From contig CAMLPA010000020.1 in assembly GCA_946481605.1 (NCBI GenBank), forward strand, positions 1 to 16,549: 16,549 bases of DNA, given 5' to 3'. The stretch is from an uncultured Flavihumibacter sp. Its GTDB lineage: Bacteria; Bacteroidota; Bacteroidia; Chitinophagales; Chitinophagaceae. The notes beneath the pieces are model-generated. The model was not told the DNA's origin and searched no databases. It worked only from the letters and a program-made list of their open reading frames with translations. Position 1 is the first letter of the stretch. The number at the start of each line of letters is the position of its first letter. Shown one piece after another: positions 1 to 8,400 of the stretch. A program made the position numbers and the translations under genes.

Positions 1-125
1 TGAAAGAAAAAGGATTGCGGTCGGTTACATTGCTGCCGCTGGGTTACAGGGATGCAACTCAGGATGCGTTGGCTTCAGCGCCTAAGGTGCGGAGGAAGCG
101 GGAGGAGTTGTTTGTAGAGTTGTAA
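1..125 (+). CDS. Nitroreductase-family NAD(P)H-dependent oxidoreductase, C-terminal fragment
   Basis: Only the last 40 codons lie in the window; the first complete codon is at position 3 and the TAA stop is at 123-125. The tail carries the segment LLPLGYRDATQDALA followed by a basic stretch (KVRRKREELF) and ends FVEL. That pattern is typical of the C-terminus of NfsB/YfkO-like flavin nitroreductases, where a G-Y-R-D turn is followed by the KVRRP-type end. Such enzymes are cytoplasmic FMN proteins that reduce quinones and nitro compounds with NAD(P)H. The catalytic and FMN-binding parts are outside the window, so family membership rests on a short match. The gene runs towards the minus-strand operon and is not part of it. 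Confidence 0.6.
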   Translation, partial: KEKGLRSVTLLPLGYRDATQDALASAPKVRRKREELFVEL

Positions 126-382
126 GTTTTTTCACGCGGTTGTTTCGTGTCACGCAAAGACGCCTGCTTCGTGCCTCGCAGGAGCAAGGACGCACTGCTT
201 CCTGCTTCGTTCCTCGCAGAGCGGTTGAGGTGTTGCAGGGTATGGGAATTTTCTCGCAACGGCGCGGAGACGCAACGTACCTTGATTGATTGGGAAGCGG
301 TTTTTTGTGGTGTTTTTTCTTGCAATTACTTAATACCTCGCAACGCAGCGGATGATGCTGTGTATTGCTGAACTTTAAATAA
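126..382. other. Gene-free stretch with degenerate repeats
   Basis: No credible gene is present. Short frames on both strands have low-complexity, Arg/Ser-rich translations with no family resemblance. The stretch is instead made of diverged copies of short elements of the TTCGTGCCTCGCA and CTCGCAACG types (see the repeat entries). It separates the end of the nitroreductase gene from the terminator hairpin of the opposing operon. Confidence 0.6.
130..352 (+). repeat. Cluster of diverged short interspersed repeats
   Basis: Two copies of a 20-bp unit lie 38 bp apart at 163-182 and 201-220 and match at 18 of 20 positions (core GCTTCGTxCCTCGCAG). A second pair, CTCGCAACGxxGCGGA, lies at 253-268 and 337-352 and matches at 14 of 16 positions. 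The left edge (130-153) starts TTTCACGCGGTTGTTTCGTG and resembles the reverse complement of 10981-11013. The copies look decayed and are not in a regular array, so this is not a CRISPR. The origin is unknown. Confidence 0.55.
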
Positions 383-419
383 GAAAGCGGGGGAGATCAG
401 ATGATCATCCCCCGCTTTC
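383..419 (-). terminator. Strong hairpin, terminator of the minus-strand uptake operon
   Basis: A perfect 12-bp inverted repeat (GAAAGCGGGGGA at 383-394, TCCCCCGCTTTC at 408-419) encloses a 13-nt loop. It sits 91 nt past the stop of the thioredoxin gene. Read on the minus strand, the stem is followed by TTATTT, a modest U-rich tail. On the plus strand no T-run follows, but the stem could still serve the nitroreductase transcript coming from the left. It is most likely the intrinsic terminator of the five-gene operon. Confidence 0.75.
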
Positions 420-510
420 AGTTGAAGTACACTTGAGCATAAAACGATGCACAGTTGAATGGCAAAAGTGCAGTACATCACTATTTCAACTGGCTCATCT
501 GCTTAATCAT

Positions 511-1635
511 TCAGGATGCCCGGGCCAGTTCAATCATGGCTGCAAGGTGTTCCGCTGCCATGGCTTCGGTTTCCGTGTATTTGCCGCCACCGAGTGTTTG
601 GAAACGGATATAACCTTCCTTGTCAATAACAATTTTAGTGGGTATTCCGTTAATGCCATAAGATTGGGCTACTGCCGATTGTTTGGTTGTGGTATCACGC
701 AGGTCGAAGAGTACCTTAAAATCAAAGTTGTTCGATTTTACATACGACATCGCTTCCGGTACCGGATTTGCTTCCCTGTTGAAACAATGGATGAACAGAA
801 ATACAACATCGGGATTATTCCTGTACCGGTCCTGCACCATTTTCATGGTAGGAAATGCAGCCTTACAGGGTGCGCACCAGGTAGCCCAGAAATCAAGCAC
901 CACGGTCTTTCCTTTCAGCGAAGCGAGTGAAACTGAATTGCCGGCATCATCTTTCAATTCCCAGGGAGATGAAATTTTGTGTACCATTTCGGATTTAACA
1001 GCCTCCATTACACTGGTTCTCCATGCACGCAAGGTGGAATCCTTTAATGCGTCAAATCCTTTTGCAGCGCCCTTCAGCGCTGTATAAGCTTTTTTAAACA
1101 ATGTATCCGTTACGTAGGATGTTGCCCTTCCCGCAACAACCATGTTTATGATGTGCGCAACGGCCTCTTCTTTGCGTCCCGACCCCGTAATAACTTCCGC
1201 ATAAAGCGCCTGCGTTGCAGGAGGAAATGAAGCCGTTTCCATGATCGGCTTCAGCATAGTATAGGCTTTCTCATAAGCTTTGTCGCTAACAAGCAATGCA
1301 GCATATCCCATGCAGTAATTCTCATAAATAAAGCGATAGTTCGCCTGAGACTTCAGTGCTTCCAGGGTATCGTAGCGCAGGGCGGCGAACTGAAGCATAC
1401 TTTTATGGTGTCCGTTTGCTGCCAGGCCACGCATCGTTTCAACTACAGTGGACGATTGCAGATTAAGATCCTTAATCGAATACATGGCAGTAAAAGCCGC
1501 CTCTTTTTTTCCTTCGGCAGCCAGTTTTATCGCATCGCTGTGCAATGCCAGATCTTGTTCACTGAAATACTGGGCCCGTGCGGCACTCATTACCCCCAGG
1601 AGCAATAGGACGGGAATTGCAGTTTTTTTCAACAT
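511..1635 (-). CDS. Secreted TlpA-like thioredoxin-family protein
   Basis: A 374-aa protein with a clear signal peptide (residues 1-21, ending SAARA before Q), so it should work in the periplasm or be membrane-associated. Residues about 25-215 form an alpha-helical region of unrecognised family, probably helical repeats. Residues about 222-370 are a TlpA/AhpC-type thioredoxin fold: VVLDFWATWCAPCK with active-site Cys254 and Cys257, and the cis-proline loop GINGIPTK with Pro332. A WCAPC site suggests a disulfide reductase rather than an oxidase; this is inference. It is the last gene of the operon, 14 nt after the PKD-like lipoprotein gene and just before the terminator. TlpA-like proteins are common partners of Bacteroidota SusC/SusD loci, but the substrate is not known. 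The ATG is preceded by an A-rich leader rather than a Shine-Dalgarno sequence. Confidence 0.9.
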   Translation of the reverse strand: MLKKTAIPVLLLLGVMSAARAQYFSEQDLALHSDAIKLAAEGKKEAAFTAMYSIKDLNLQSSTVVETMRGLAANGHHKSMLQFAALRYDTLEALKSQANYRFIYENYCMGYAALLVSDKAYEKAYTMLKPIMETASFPPATQALYAEVITGSGRKEEAVAHIINMVVAGRATSYVTDTLFKKAYTALKGAAKGFDALKDSTLRAWRTSVMEAVKSEMVHKISSPWELKDDAGNSVSLASLKGKTVVLDFWATWCAPCKAAFPTMKMVQDRYRNNPDVVFLFIHCFNREANPVPEAMSYVKSNNFDFKVLFDLRDTTTKQSAVAQSYGINGIPTKIVIDKEGYIRFQTLGGGKYTETEAMAAEHLAAMIELARAS

Positions 1636-1649
1636 ATTCTTTTATTTTT

Positions 1650-3158
1650 TTAGTTCGCTTTCAGTCCCATATCGGCAATTTTTCCAAAGCCGCCGAACTT
1701 TTTATAAGCTGATGTATTCATTTGCCCGCTTACTTCATTCACAGTAATCACATATACAAACCCTTCGCGGGTATCCGGGTTCCAGGTGGCCACGAACATG
1801 AGCTGACTGTTGCGCGTGGTAGCAGAAGTGTAGCCGCTGCCTACGGCCTTGAACAACTTCATAGAAGTAATCCGTTCATTGTTGCCAAATCCATCAAAAG
1901 CCAGGGTTGCGGAATTGGTAAGTGTGGAAGTGCGGTAAATGGCTTTCTCATTGGCATAGAAGGCAACGGGTCCCCTGCTGCTGACGGCAAAAAACCTGGC
2001 ATCAGCGGCGCCTGGTGAGGCAGACAAATCAACCAACGCAACAGAAGGGTCACGTGGCGAAGCCTGTTGGCCAGCGAAGTTGATCGTATAAAGGTAGAGC
2101 CCCGTTCCAGAAGGATCTCTGAAATAGGCATAACGGTAATTGCTGAAACCATTTTGCTGAAACAGCAACTCCTTACCGATATTGGACAAGTCAAACAATG
2201 CTGCACCCGAATTTGCCGGAAGGAATTCACTTACAAACGGCCCTGAAGTTGACATAATCAGGAAACGCCGGTTCTTCTGGTCGTAAATATTAAAATCTGT
2301 ATTGGTGAATGAGGCATCGTTTACCTCGTACCCCTTATTCGGTTCCACAGCCGGACCTGTAAAAAACGGAGACAGCAGAAAAGTACTATAAATGCTTTTT
2401 TCATTTGCCAGAAGCCCTAATTCTCCCTCGAAGCCATCGGGCTTAATTACACCCGGTTTGGTGAGGAACATACCGCGGTAATCTGTAAGATAATCCAGGC
2501 TCACATAATCCATCATCGCGCCACCCGCAGTTGTAACCGCGTACACTACATAAGCACCGAAACCTTCTCCTGAAAACCACATGCGGCCAGACTGCTGGAT
2601 TTTTAAAGGAAGTCCGGTCAGCTTTCTTTTGTTGATGGTTTGAAACGCGTCCAGCAATACCGTATCTTTTGCCAAACCAGCAATAATATCTGACGTGCGT
2701 ACCATTCCTATTTCGCTGCCCCCATCTTTTTCATAGATGACCATCCAGCCATAAGGATATGGAGACCTTACAACTACTGAATATTGCATCAATGCTTTTA
2801 CCCCGTTAACAGTATCGGTCACCTGAAGTTCCAGGGAATAGGTACCCGGCGTTTTATCGATGGTACCTGAAAAATTCTTTTGACGACTAAGTGTGTCGGC
2901 TATCCTATTTACTGTTGAAGTAAGGTAGATTCTCCAGAGGTACTTTAACCTTGAAGCATCCTCTTCGTACACAATTTTAGGTTCAATGCTCAGTGGCGTA
3001 ACTGCTTTTTGGACTTCGAACGCAGTGCGCATACCCACGGTATCCACCCTGAATTGTTGCTGCTGCTTGTAATCGTAATTTCCCTTGTCTTTATAACAGG
3101 AGGCGAGTATGAGCACCATCAATGTGCACAGCGCCCCATATTTATATCTTTTTGTCAT
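1650..3158 (-). CDS. PKD-like family lipoprotein (PKD_2 type)
   Basis: A 502-aa lipoprotein. The signal peptide ends in the lipobox LASC, giving lipidated Cys21, followed by YKDKGNYDYK, a start typical of the 'PKD-like family' lipoproteins found beside SusC/SusD genes. Residues about 30-135 look like an Ig/PKD-type beta-sandwich (PLSIEPKIVYEEDASRLKYL and later GTYSLELQVTD). The remaining ~360 residues are rich in short beta-strands with repeated Tyr/Phe/Gly turns and could be a propeller-like domain; that is inference. The product is expected on the outer membrane, probably surface-exposed, as an accessory subunit of the SusCD transporter. The gene starts 15 nt after the stop of the DUF4843-type gene and ends 14 nt before the thioredoxin gene. 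AACCAA lies 6-11 nt before the ATG. Its ligand is unknown. Confidence 0.85.
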   Translation of the reverse strand: MTKRYKYGALCTLMVLILASCYKDKGNYDYKQQQQFRVDTVGMRTAFEVQKAVTPLSIEPKIVYEEDASRLKYLWRIYLTSTVNRIADTLSRQKNFSGTIDKTPGTYSLELQVTDTVNGVKALMQYSVVVRSPYPYGWMVIYEKDGGSEIGMVRTSDIIAGLAKDTVLLDAFQTINKRKLTGLPLKIQQSGRMWFSGEGFGAYVVYAVTTAGGAMMDYVSLDYLTDYRGMFLTKPGVIKPDGFEGELGLLANEKSIYSTFLLSPFFTGPAVEPNKGYEVNDASFTNTDFNIYDQKNRRFLIMSTSGPFVSEFLPANSGAALFDLSNIGKELLFQQNGFSNYRYAYFRDPSGTGLYLYTINFAGQQASPRDPSVALVDLSASPGAADARFFAVSSRGPVAFYANEKAIYRTSTLTNSATLAFDGFGNNERITSMKLFKAVGSGYTSATTRNSQLMFVATWNPDTREGFVYVITVNEVSGQMNTSAYKKFGGFGKIADMGLKAN

Positions 3159-3173
3159 GATTGTTGGTTTGGG

Positions 3174-3881
3174 TTATGGAAAACTAACCAGGTTTCCGTT
3201 CTCATCGCGCAGCGGATTACCTGGATGCGTATTGTTGTAATCCGCCACATATTCCTGCACGATAAACAGGATCTGGTAAATAACGGATGGGTGAACGTTG
3301 TAAGTGGTATAGCCTGTTTGTTCGATAATGATCTGGTATTTTTTATCACTATAGGTGCCAAAGTTGGGGCTCCAGGAGGAAGGTCTTACCAGTTTGTCGT
3401 TCCAGATTATTTTCATCAATGGAGAGAACCTGCCATTCACCGGTCCGCGTACAAAATTTTCATTTTCCCTGATGGCCAGTGTGAGCCGCGCCGTATTGGT
3501 TTTTAGCCGGGACGTCCGTTTGAGCACGAGGGGAAATGAGGTTTGAATGCTGTTGGCAGGTATGGAAAAATCAGCCGGAAGCACATATTCGGAAGGCTCT
3601 GCCGTGGTAACCGAATCGATCACGACCACCGAAAAATGCCGTTCAGCAGACGAGGTAGCGCCGGTTACAAGAACGGCAATGTTTACAACAGAATCCTGCT
3701 GCGAAACCGGGCGGGTACCGAAAGAAATCAAAGCCGAATCGCCGGAGGAATTGGGAATAAGTGTTCCCGCCAGGGCTACGGCGGCCTTGCCCTTGTAACC
3801 TGGCTCTATCCCCACTTTCCTGCAACCGGCTATCAGCAGCAGACAGCAAAGCGCCCAGGTGTATTTTATAAAAATCTGCAT
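3174..3881 (-). CDS. DUF4843 domain-containing lipoprotein
   Basis: A 235-aa protein if started at the ATG at 3879-3881. An in-frame upstream ATG at 3920 would overlap the SusD-type gene and place 13 polar residues before the signal peptide, so I prefer the downstream start, which gives a normal lipoprotein signal peptide. The lipobox is LIAGC with lipidated Cys20. The remainder is a beta-rich, Ser/Thr-rich sequence with paired segments such as VVNIAVLVTGATS and FSIPANSIQTSFPLVLKR, resembling the Calx-beta/Ig-like build of DUF4843 proteins, and ends near the motif MKIIWNDKLVRPSSW. DUF4843 lipoproteins are regular neighbours of SusD and PKD-like lipoproteins in Bacteroidota. The role is inferred to be an accessory outer-membrane subunit. 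The gene lies 16 nt after the SusD-type stop codon. Confidence 0.8.
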   Translation of the reverse strand: MQIFIKYTWALCCLLLIAGCRKVGIEPGYKGKAAVALAGTLIPNSSGDSALISFGTRPVSQQDSVVNIAVLVTGATSSAERHFSVVVIDSVTTAEPSEYVLPADFSIPANSIQTSFPLVLKRTSRLKTNTARLTLAIRENENFVRGPVNGRFSPLMKIIWNDKLVRPSSWSPNFGTYSDKKYQIIIEQTGYTTYNVHPSVIYQILFIVQEYVADYNNTHPGNPLRDENGNLVSFP

Positions 3882-3897
3882 AATGAATTGTTTTAGA

Positions 3898-5394
3898 TTA
3901 ACGTCCGAATTCAAGTTCATTCAGGGGAAGCGGCACCACATACATCGACCGGTCAAATGTGGCAGGCGCTCCGGGAATGGTGGCTTTGTCGAGCCTTTTA
4001 TAATAGAAGAACATCTGCCCTTCCAGCGGGAACTCTTTGCGGTATTCCTTCAATATTTCCTGCTCTATCTGTTCAGCAGTAAGGGTTTCAGCAAGCGGAG
4101 GAAGGTTACGGTTAATGCGCACCTGGTTTAAATAACCTACTGCGCCAACCGCATCCGATTGTTTGGTGCATTCCGCTGCGATGTAATACATTTCGGATAT
4201 ACGCAACAACGGCATCCTGCGCGCACTTTCCACCGGCATGCCTGAATACTGGTATAATTTGCCGTAGAACGCTGTTGAAACCGGCGTGGTTGCTGTGGTG
4301 TATTTCCGTATCAGGTACAACCAACGCAAATCCGTACCACCAGCACCACCATTGGTAGCATTGGTTTCGTACTGCTCATAGGCGCGGGTATAATCCACCA
4401 CCTGCAGCGCTGTTGACCGCCCTCCGAAAGGACTGCTCAGGGTGTCCAATACAAATGTGGTGGTTCTGATATTGTTGGCTATATTGGTGACCTGTAAATT
4501 AAAGATTATTTCAGTGGAGAAAATCCTGTTACGCGCTTCCTCCGTGGCAGTAGCTACAACGCCCCGTGTGATCCAGGGAAATTTTTGTGGTGCCGCAGCA
4601 ATTACCTGCCGGGCATATTCCAGGGCACGCGGCTGGTCTCCCATCCACAGATACACCCTTGCGAGCAAAGCCTTCACCGCGTATTTGTTCATTTTCTGCC
4701 GGCGATCTGTCAGTACCGCTGCCGTAGCGCCTGTAACATCTATCGGATCGTTCACAAGCAGGCTATCCGCTTTTTTCAGATCAGCAACTACTTTATCCAT
4801 CACTTCAGCAACCGTACTCCGGGCCACTGATTGCGGACGGAAAGCTGTTACATACGGTACCGCTGAAAGTGTTTTCCCGGCCACATAAGACGGGGCATAC
4901 AACCGTGCCAGATCGAAATGCAGGAAAGCCCGTAACGCATATGCCTCCCCCTGCAACAAGCTGTAATTGCCATTGGAGAAACGTGTGCTATCCGTCTTCT
5001 GAAAGTTCTCTATCACGTTGTTGACGTTCGCGATGGCAGTGTACGCATTTTGCCAGATCGCATCGGTTATGGCCTGAACAGCCGGTCTGGTGTAAAGGAA
5101 GGATTGCCCATCAATGTAGACCTGTGCGCCAAACTGGGTGCGCAGTGAATAAACCTGCCCCAGCACATCCACCATGCCACACGTCATTTCACGGCCGTAC
5201 AAAGCCGGATCGCCCATAAGGAGGTACACACCATTGATGGCGTTGGTGAAACCAGATTCCTTTGAAAAGAAAACATCATCCCGTATCTCTGTTTGCGGAC
5301 GAACATCGATCCATTTTTTGCAGGAGGTCATTGCGGTGATACCGAGTAGCAGCGCAGGGATAAGTCGCCTGTATTGTTGATTGAACTTAATCAT
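3898..5394 (-). CDS. RagB/SusD family nutrient-binding outer-membrane lipoprotein
   Basis: A 498-aa lipoprotein with a signal peptide ending in AMTSC (lipidated Cys25) followed by KKWIDVRPQTEI, the usual start of mature SusD-like proteins. The hallmark GEAYALRAFLHFDLARLY helix is at about residues 149-166 and belongs to the TPR-like core. The C-terminal SusD domain includes ILKEYRKEFPLEGQMFFYYK at about 453-472 and the terminal VVPLPLNELEF. SusD proteins form the lid over the SusC barrel at the cell surface and capture ligand. The length is normal. The gene starts 17 nt after the end of the SusC-type gene, and AACCAA precedes the ATG by 14-19 nt, its TAA overlapping the SusC stop region. Ligand specificity cannot be read from the sequence. 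Confidence 0.95.
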   Translation of the reverse strand: MIKFNQQYRRLIPALLLGITAMTSCKKWIDVRPQTEIRDDVFFSKESGFTNAINGVYLLMGDPALYGREMTCGMVDVLGQVYSLRTQFGAQVYIDGQSFLYTRPAVQAITDAIWQNAYTAIANVNNVIENFQKTDSTRFSNGNYSLLQGEAYALRAFLHFDLARLYAPSYVAGKTLSAVPYVTAFRPQSVARSTVAEVMDKVVADLKKADSLLVNDPIDVTGATAAVLTDRRQKMNKYAVKALLARVYLWMGDQPRALEYARQVIAAAPQKFPWITRGVVATATEEARNRIFSTEIIFNLQVTNIANNIRTTTFVLDTLSSPFGGRSTALQVVDYTRAYEQYETNATNGGAGGTDLRWLYLIRKYTTATTPVSTAFYGKLYQYSGMPVESARRMPLLRISEMYYIAAECTKQSDAVGAVGYLNQVRINRNLPPLAETLTAEQIEQEILKEYRKEFPLEGQMFFYYKRLDKATIPGAPATFDRSMYVVPLPLNELEFGR

Positions 5395-5411
5395 AATGCA
5401 GTTTTTGTTGG

Positions 5412-8400
5412 TTAGAACATAGCCTGAATGGTGAAAGAAAAACGCCTTGCAAATGGATAAGCGGTGCCGCGCTCCACTGCTACCGAAGACAGTACAAACA
5501 CATCATTCATGGCCCCACCCACCCTTAAACGACGCAGTCCCAGCCTGCGGATGGCTGCCAGCCTGTCGAGGTCATAAGAGAGGTTGACGGTTGAAAGTGA
5601 AACGGTGTTCAGGTTCATCACAAAACGTGTGGAAGGGCGGGTAAGCCCGAAGTCGGCCACGTTTTTGAAGAAACTGATGTCTCCCGGCGCGCGCCAGCGT
5701 TGTGTAAGAATACGCTTGTCGAGGTTCTGGTAAATATTTGCGTTTTCAATTTTATCCACCAGTGTCTGGTTGTACACCTGACCGCCAATGCGATAGAGGA
5801 ATGAGCTGCTGAGTTGCCAGCCTTCCAGGTTAAGGCTGAACCCGAAGTTGCCGGAATATTTAGGCAGGTTATCGCCCGCAACCACCTGATCGTTGGGGTC
5901 CCACACGGTGGTAAGCGTGCCGTCTTTTTTCAGGTACACTTCTGCCCCTGTTGCCTGGTCTATCCCCATGGAAGGCACCGCCCAGATGGCGTTCATCGAC
6001 TGGTCTACCACAAACCTTACTTTAGGCCGGTTTGCAGGTGTTGCTTTGCTGGCGGAATCCTGAAAACGAACGAGGCCGCCTGCTGTGGATTCTGCATCAC
6101 GTTTATCATTCCAGGCATCCAGCGAGTTGGAAATCTCCTTCAGGGTATTTTTATTGTGCGCAAGGGTGGCAAATATGCTGAGCGAATTGCGCTTGGCTGT
6201 ATTCGTGAATACTTTATAATTCAGGCGCAATTCAATTCCTTCATTGCGGGTTTTGCCCAGGTTTGCCTTATAGGTGGCGAACCCGGCAGAAGGCGGAAGG
6301 GAAATATCAGTAATCAGTCCGTCGGTATTTCCTACATAATAATCTGCACGCAGGTCCAGGCGTTTGAACAGGGAGAGGTCCACCCCGATATTATGGTCCT
6401 GCTTCTGCTGCCATTTCAGTTCCGGGTTAGCCAATGAAATCAGTTTTGCGCCATTGCCGCCGGCATAAGTATCTCCGAAAATATAACTGTAGGTGGCATA
6501 ACTCATATAGGAACTGAATCCCTGGGAACCGGTATAACCGGTGGACCCACGCACACGAAACTGTTTCACGAATCCAAGGTCCTGCACCCATCTTTCTTTG
6601 TGGAGGTTCCACCCTGCACCTGCAGACCAGAAACTACCCCAGCGACTGTTTGCACCGAACTGGGAGGATTCACTGGCACGGTACGACAAATCCATCAGGA
6701 AGCGATCGTCCCAGGAATAGTTCACGGCACCAAATACCCCAAGATCACGCACAACAGAAGGTGCGCCCGATGGTCGCCTGCTGTCCTGTGAGAACTGGTA
6801 GCCCGCTGCTATATAATCGATATCTTCTGAAGGGAATCCTTCCACGATATAGGTTTGCAGGTCGCCCTTTTGTTCTGATATATCATACCCTCCATTGGCG
6901 AACAGTTGGTGCCGCCCAAAATTCCTGGTGTAATTCAAACTCAGGTTCCCATTGAGGTAAGTGGTTTCTCCATTGGACTTGGTGTACCTTCCCCTTCGGC
7001 TCCTTAACGCATCGGAGGTCCAGGTATAGAACATGGTATGATTAGCGGGCAGGAACTGATCGGCGGTAGTGATCTGTTTGTTGTAGCCTACGCGGCCCCT
7101 GGCCACCAATCCTGGCGAGAGTGTCCACTCAATATTGAAGTTGTTGGTAATATCGGTGTAACGCGAAAAATCTTTTGTTCCGATCGTGGCATTGTACAAT
7201 GGATTTGTTACCGCATCAGAGAACGTAACAAAGCTCTGTGGTCCCAGAATAATGGTGCTGCCCGTGGGTGTAAGGGGGGAGCGCACGAGGTTATTGCTGA
7301 TCAGTGGCTGAATAATACCATTGGCATCTGTTTTCGGGAAATATGGGTTCATGAGGGCGAACCGTTGAAAATCGCCATAGGGGGAATTTTCAGCTTTGTT
7401 GAATCCTATCGTAAGCACATTGCTGAAAGAGAACTTTTTCACCCGGTAGAGCAGGTCAACCGCGCCTGAAGTGGTTCTTCTGCCGGAGCCCTTCATGGCC
7501 CCCTGCACATCGTTCATCATCAGGTCAACACCATAGCGGAGGTAACTGTCTCCGCCTTCCAGCCGTATGGAATGGCGCTGCCCCACGCCCATACGTACCG
7601 GTTGCGACAACCAGTCCGTATTCACGCCGCGGTCAATCAGGTCCGCAATCTCTGCACGACGACGCTGTAACGCGTATTGCTCAGACGTATAAACGGAGGA
7701 ATAAATGTTGGCTGCATCTTCCACCTGTAGCTTTTCCCGCGCATTGGTAAGGTTATAGCTGCTCAAATCCGGGGCTTCCAGGTTAATATTCGAGTTATAG
7801 GTGATCTGGAGTTTCCCGGCGGCGGGACGAATGGTTTCTATCACCACTACCCCATTAGCGGCCCTTGCACCGTAAATCGCTTTCGCTGCCGCATCTTTCA
7901 GAATGGTAGCGGATTTGATGCGGTAAGGATCCAGGTCGATCACTTTTTGAAGGGTGGTTTCAAAACCATCCAGGATAAACAAGGGCAGATTCGGGTTTGT
8001 GCCGTATTCGCCATTCAGATCGGGGAACCCTGATTGTCCGCGCAATTGAATATCGGGTAGTCTGTTCGGATCTGATCCAAACTGAAGATTGTCGACAAGT
8101 TGAAAGGCAGGATCCAGGTTTTTGAGACTTTGAATGATGTTCTGGTTGCTCGAACGGATCAGTTCTTCCTGGCTGAACGTAGTGGTAGCGCCGGTAAAAG
8201 TAGAAGCTTTACGATTGTACATACCCGTTACTACGACATCTTTCATCGACTCCACGGAAACTGTCATTTTCAGCACGAGGCGTGTGGCGGAATCATCTAC
8301 TTTAACCTGTAGTGGCGTGAACCCAAGCGAAGTGACGAGCAAAACACTTCCAGGTTCAGCGTCAATAGAAAATTCTCCCTGTGCATTGGTGGTGGTTCCC

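Noticed and set aside
163..220. Possible CRISPR-like array from two 20-bp repeats 38 bp apart
   Set aside because: Only two imperfect copies with no third unit, no constant spacer and no cas genes nearby.
59..371. Small frames on both strands in the left intergenic region
   Set aside because: Their translations come from the short repeats (Ser/Arg/Leu-rich), with no family resemblance or initiation context.
433..930. 165-aa plus-strand frame opposite the thioredoxin gene
   Set aside because: It is antisense to a protein with a clear signal peptide and WCAPC active site; its own translation resembles no family.
3882..3920. Upstream ATG at 3920 as the DUF4843-type start
   Set aside because: It would overlap the SusD-type coding end and add a polar stretch before a normal lipoprotein signal peptide.
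5814..6437. 207-aa plus-strand frame opposite the SusC gene
   Set aside because: It lies fully inside the SusC barrel-coding region on the other strand and has a Cys/His/Gly-rich shadow translation with no start context.
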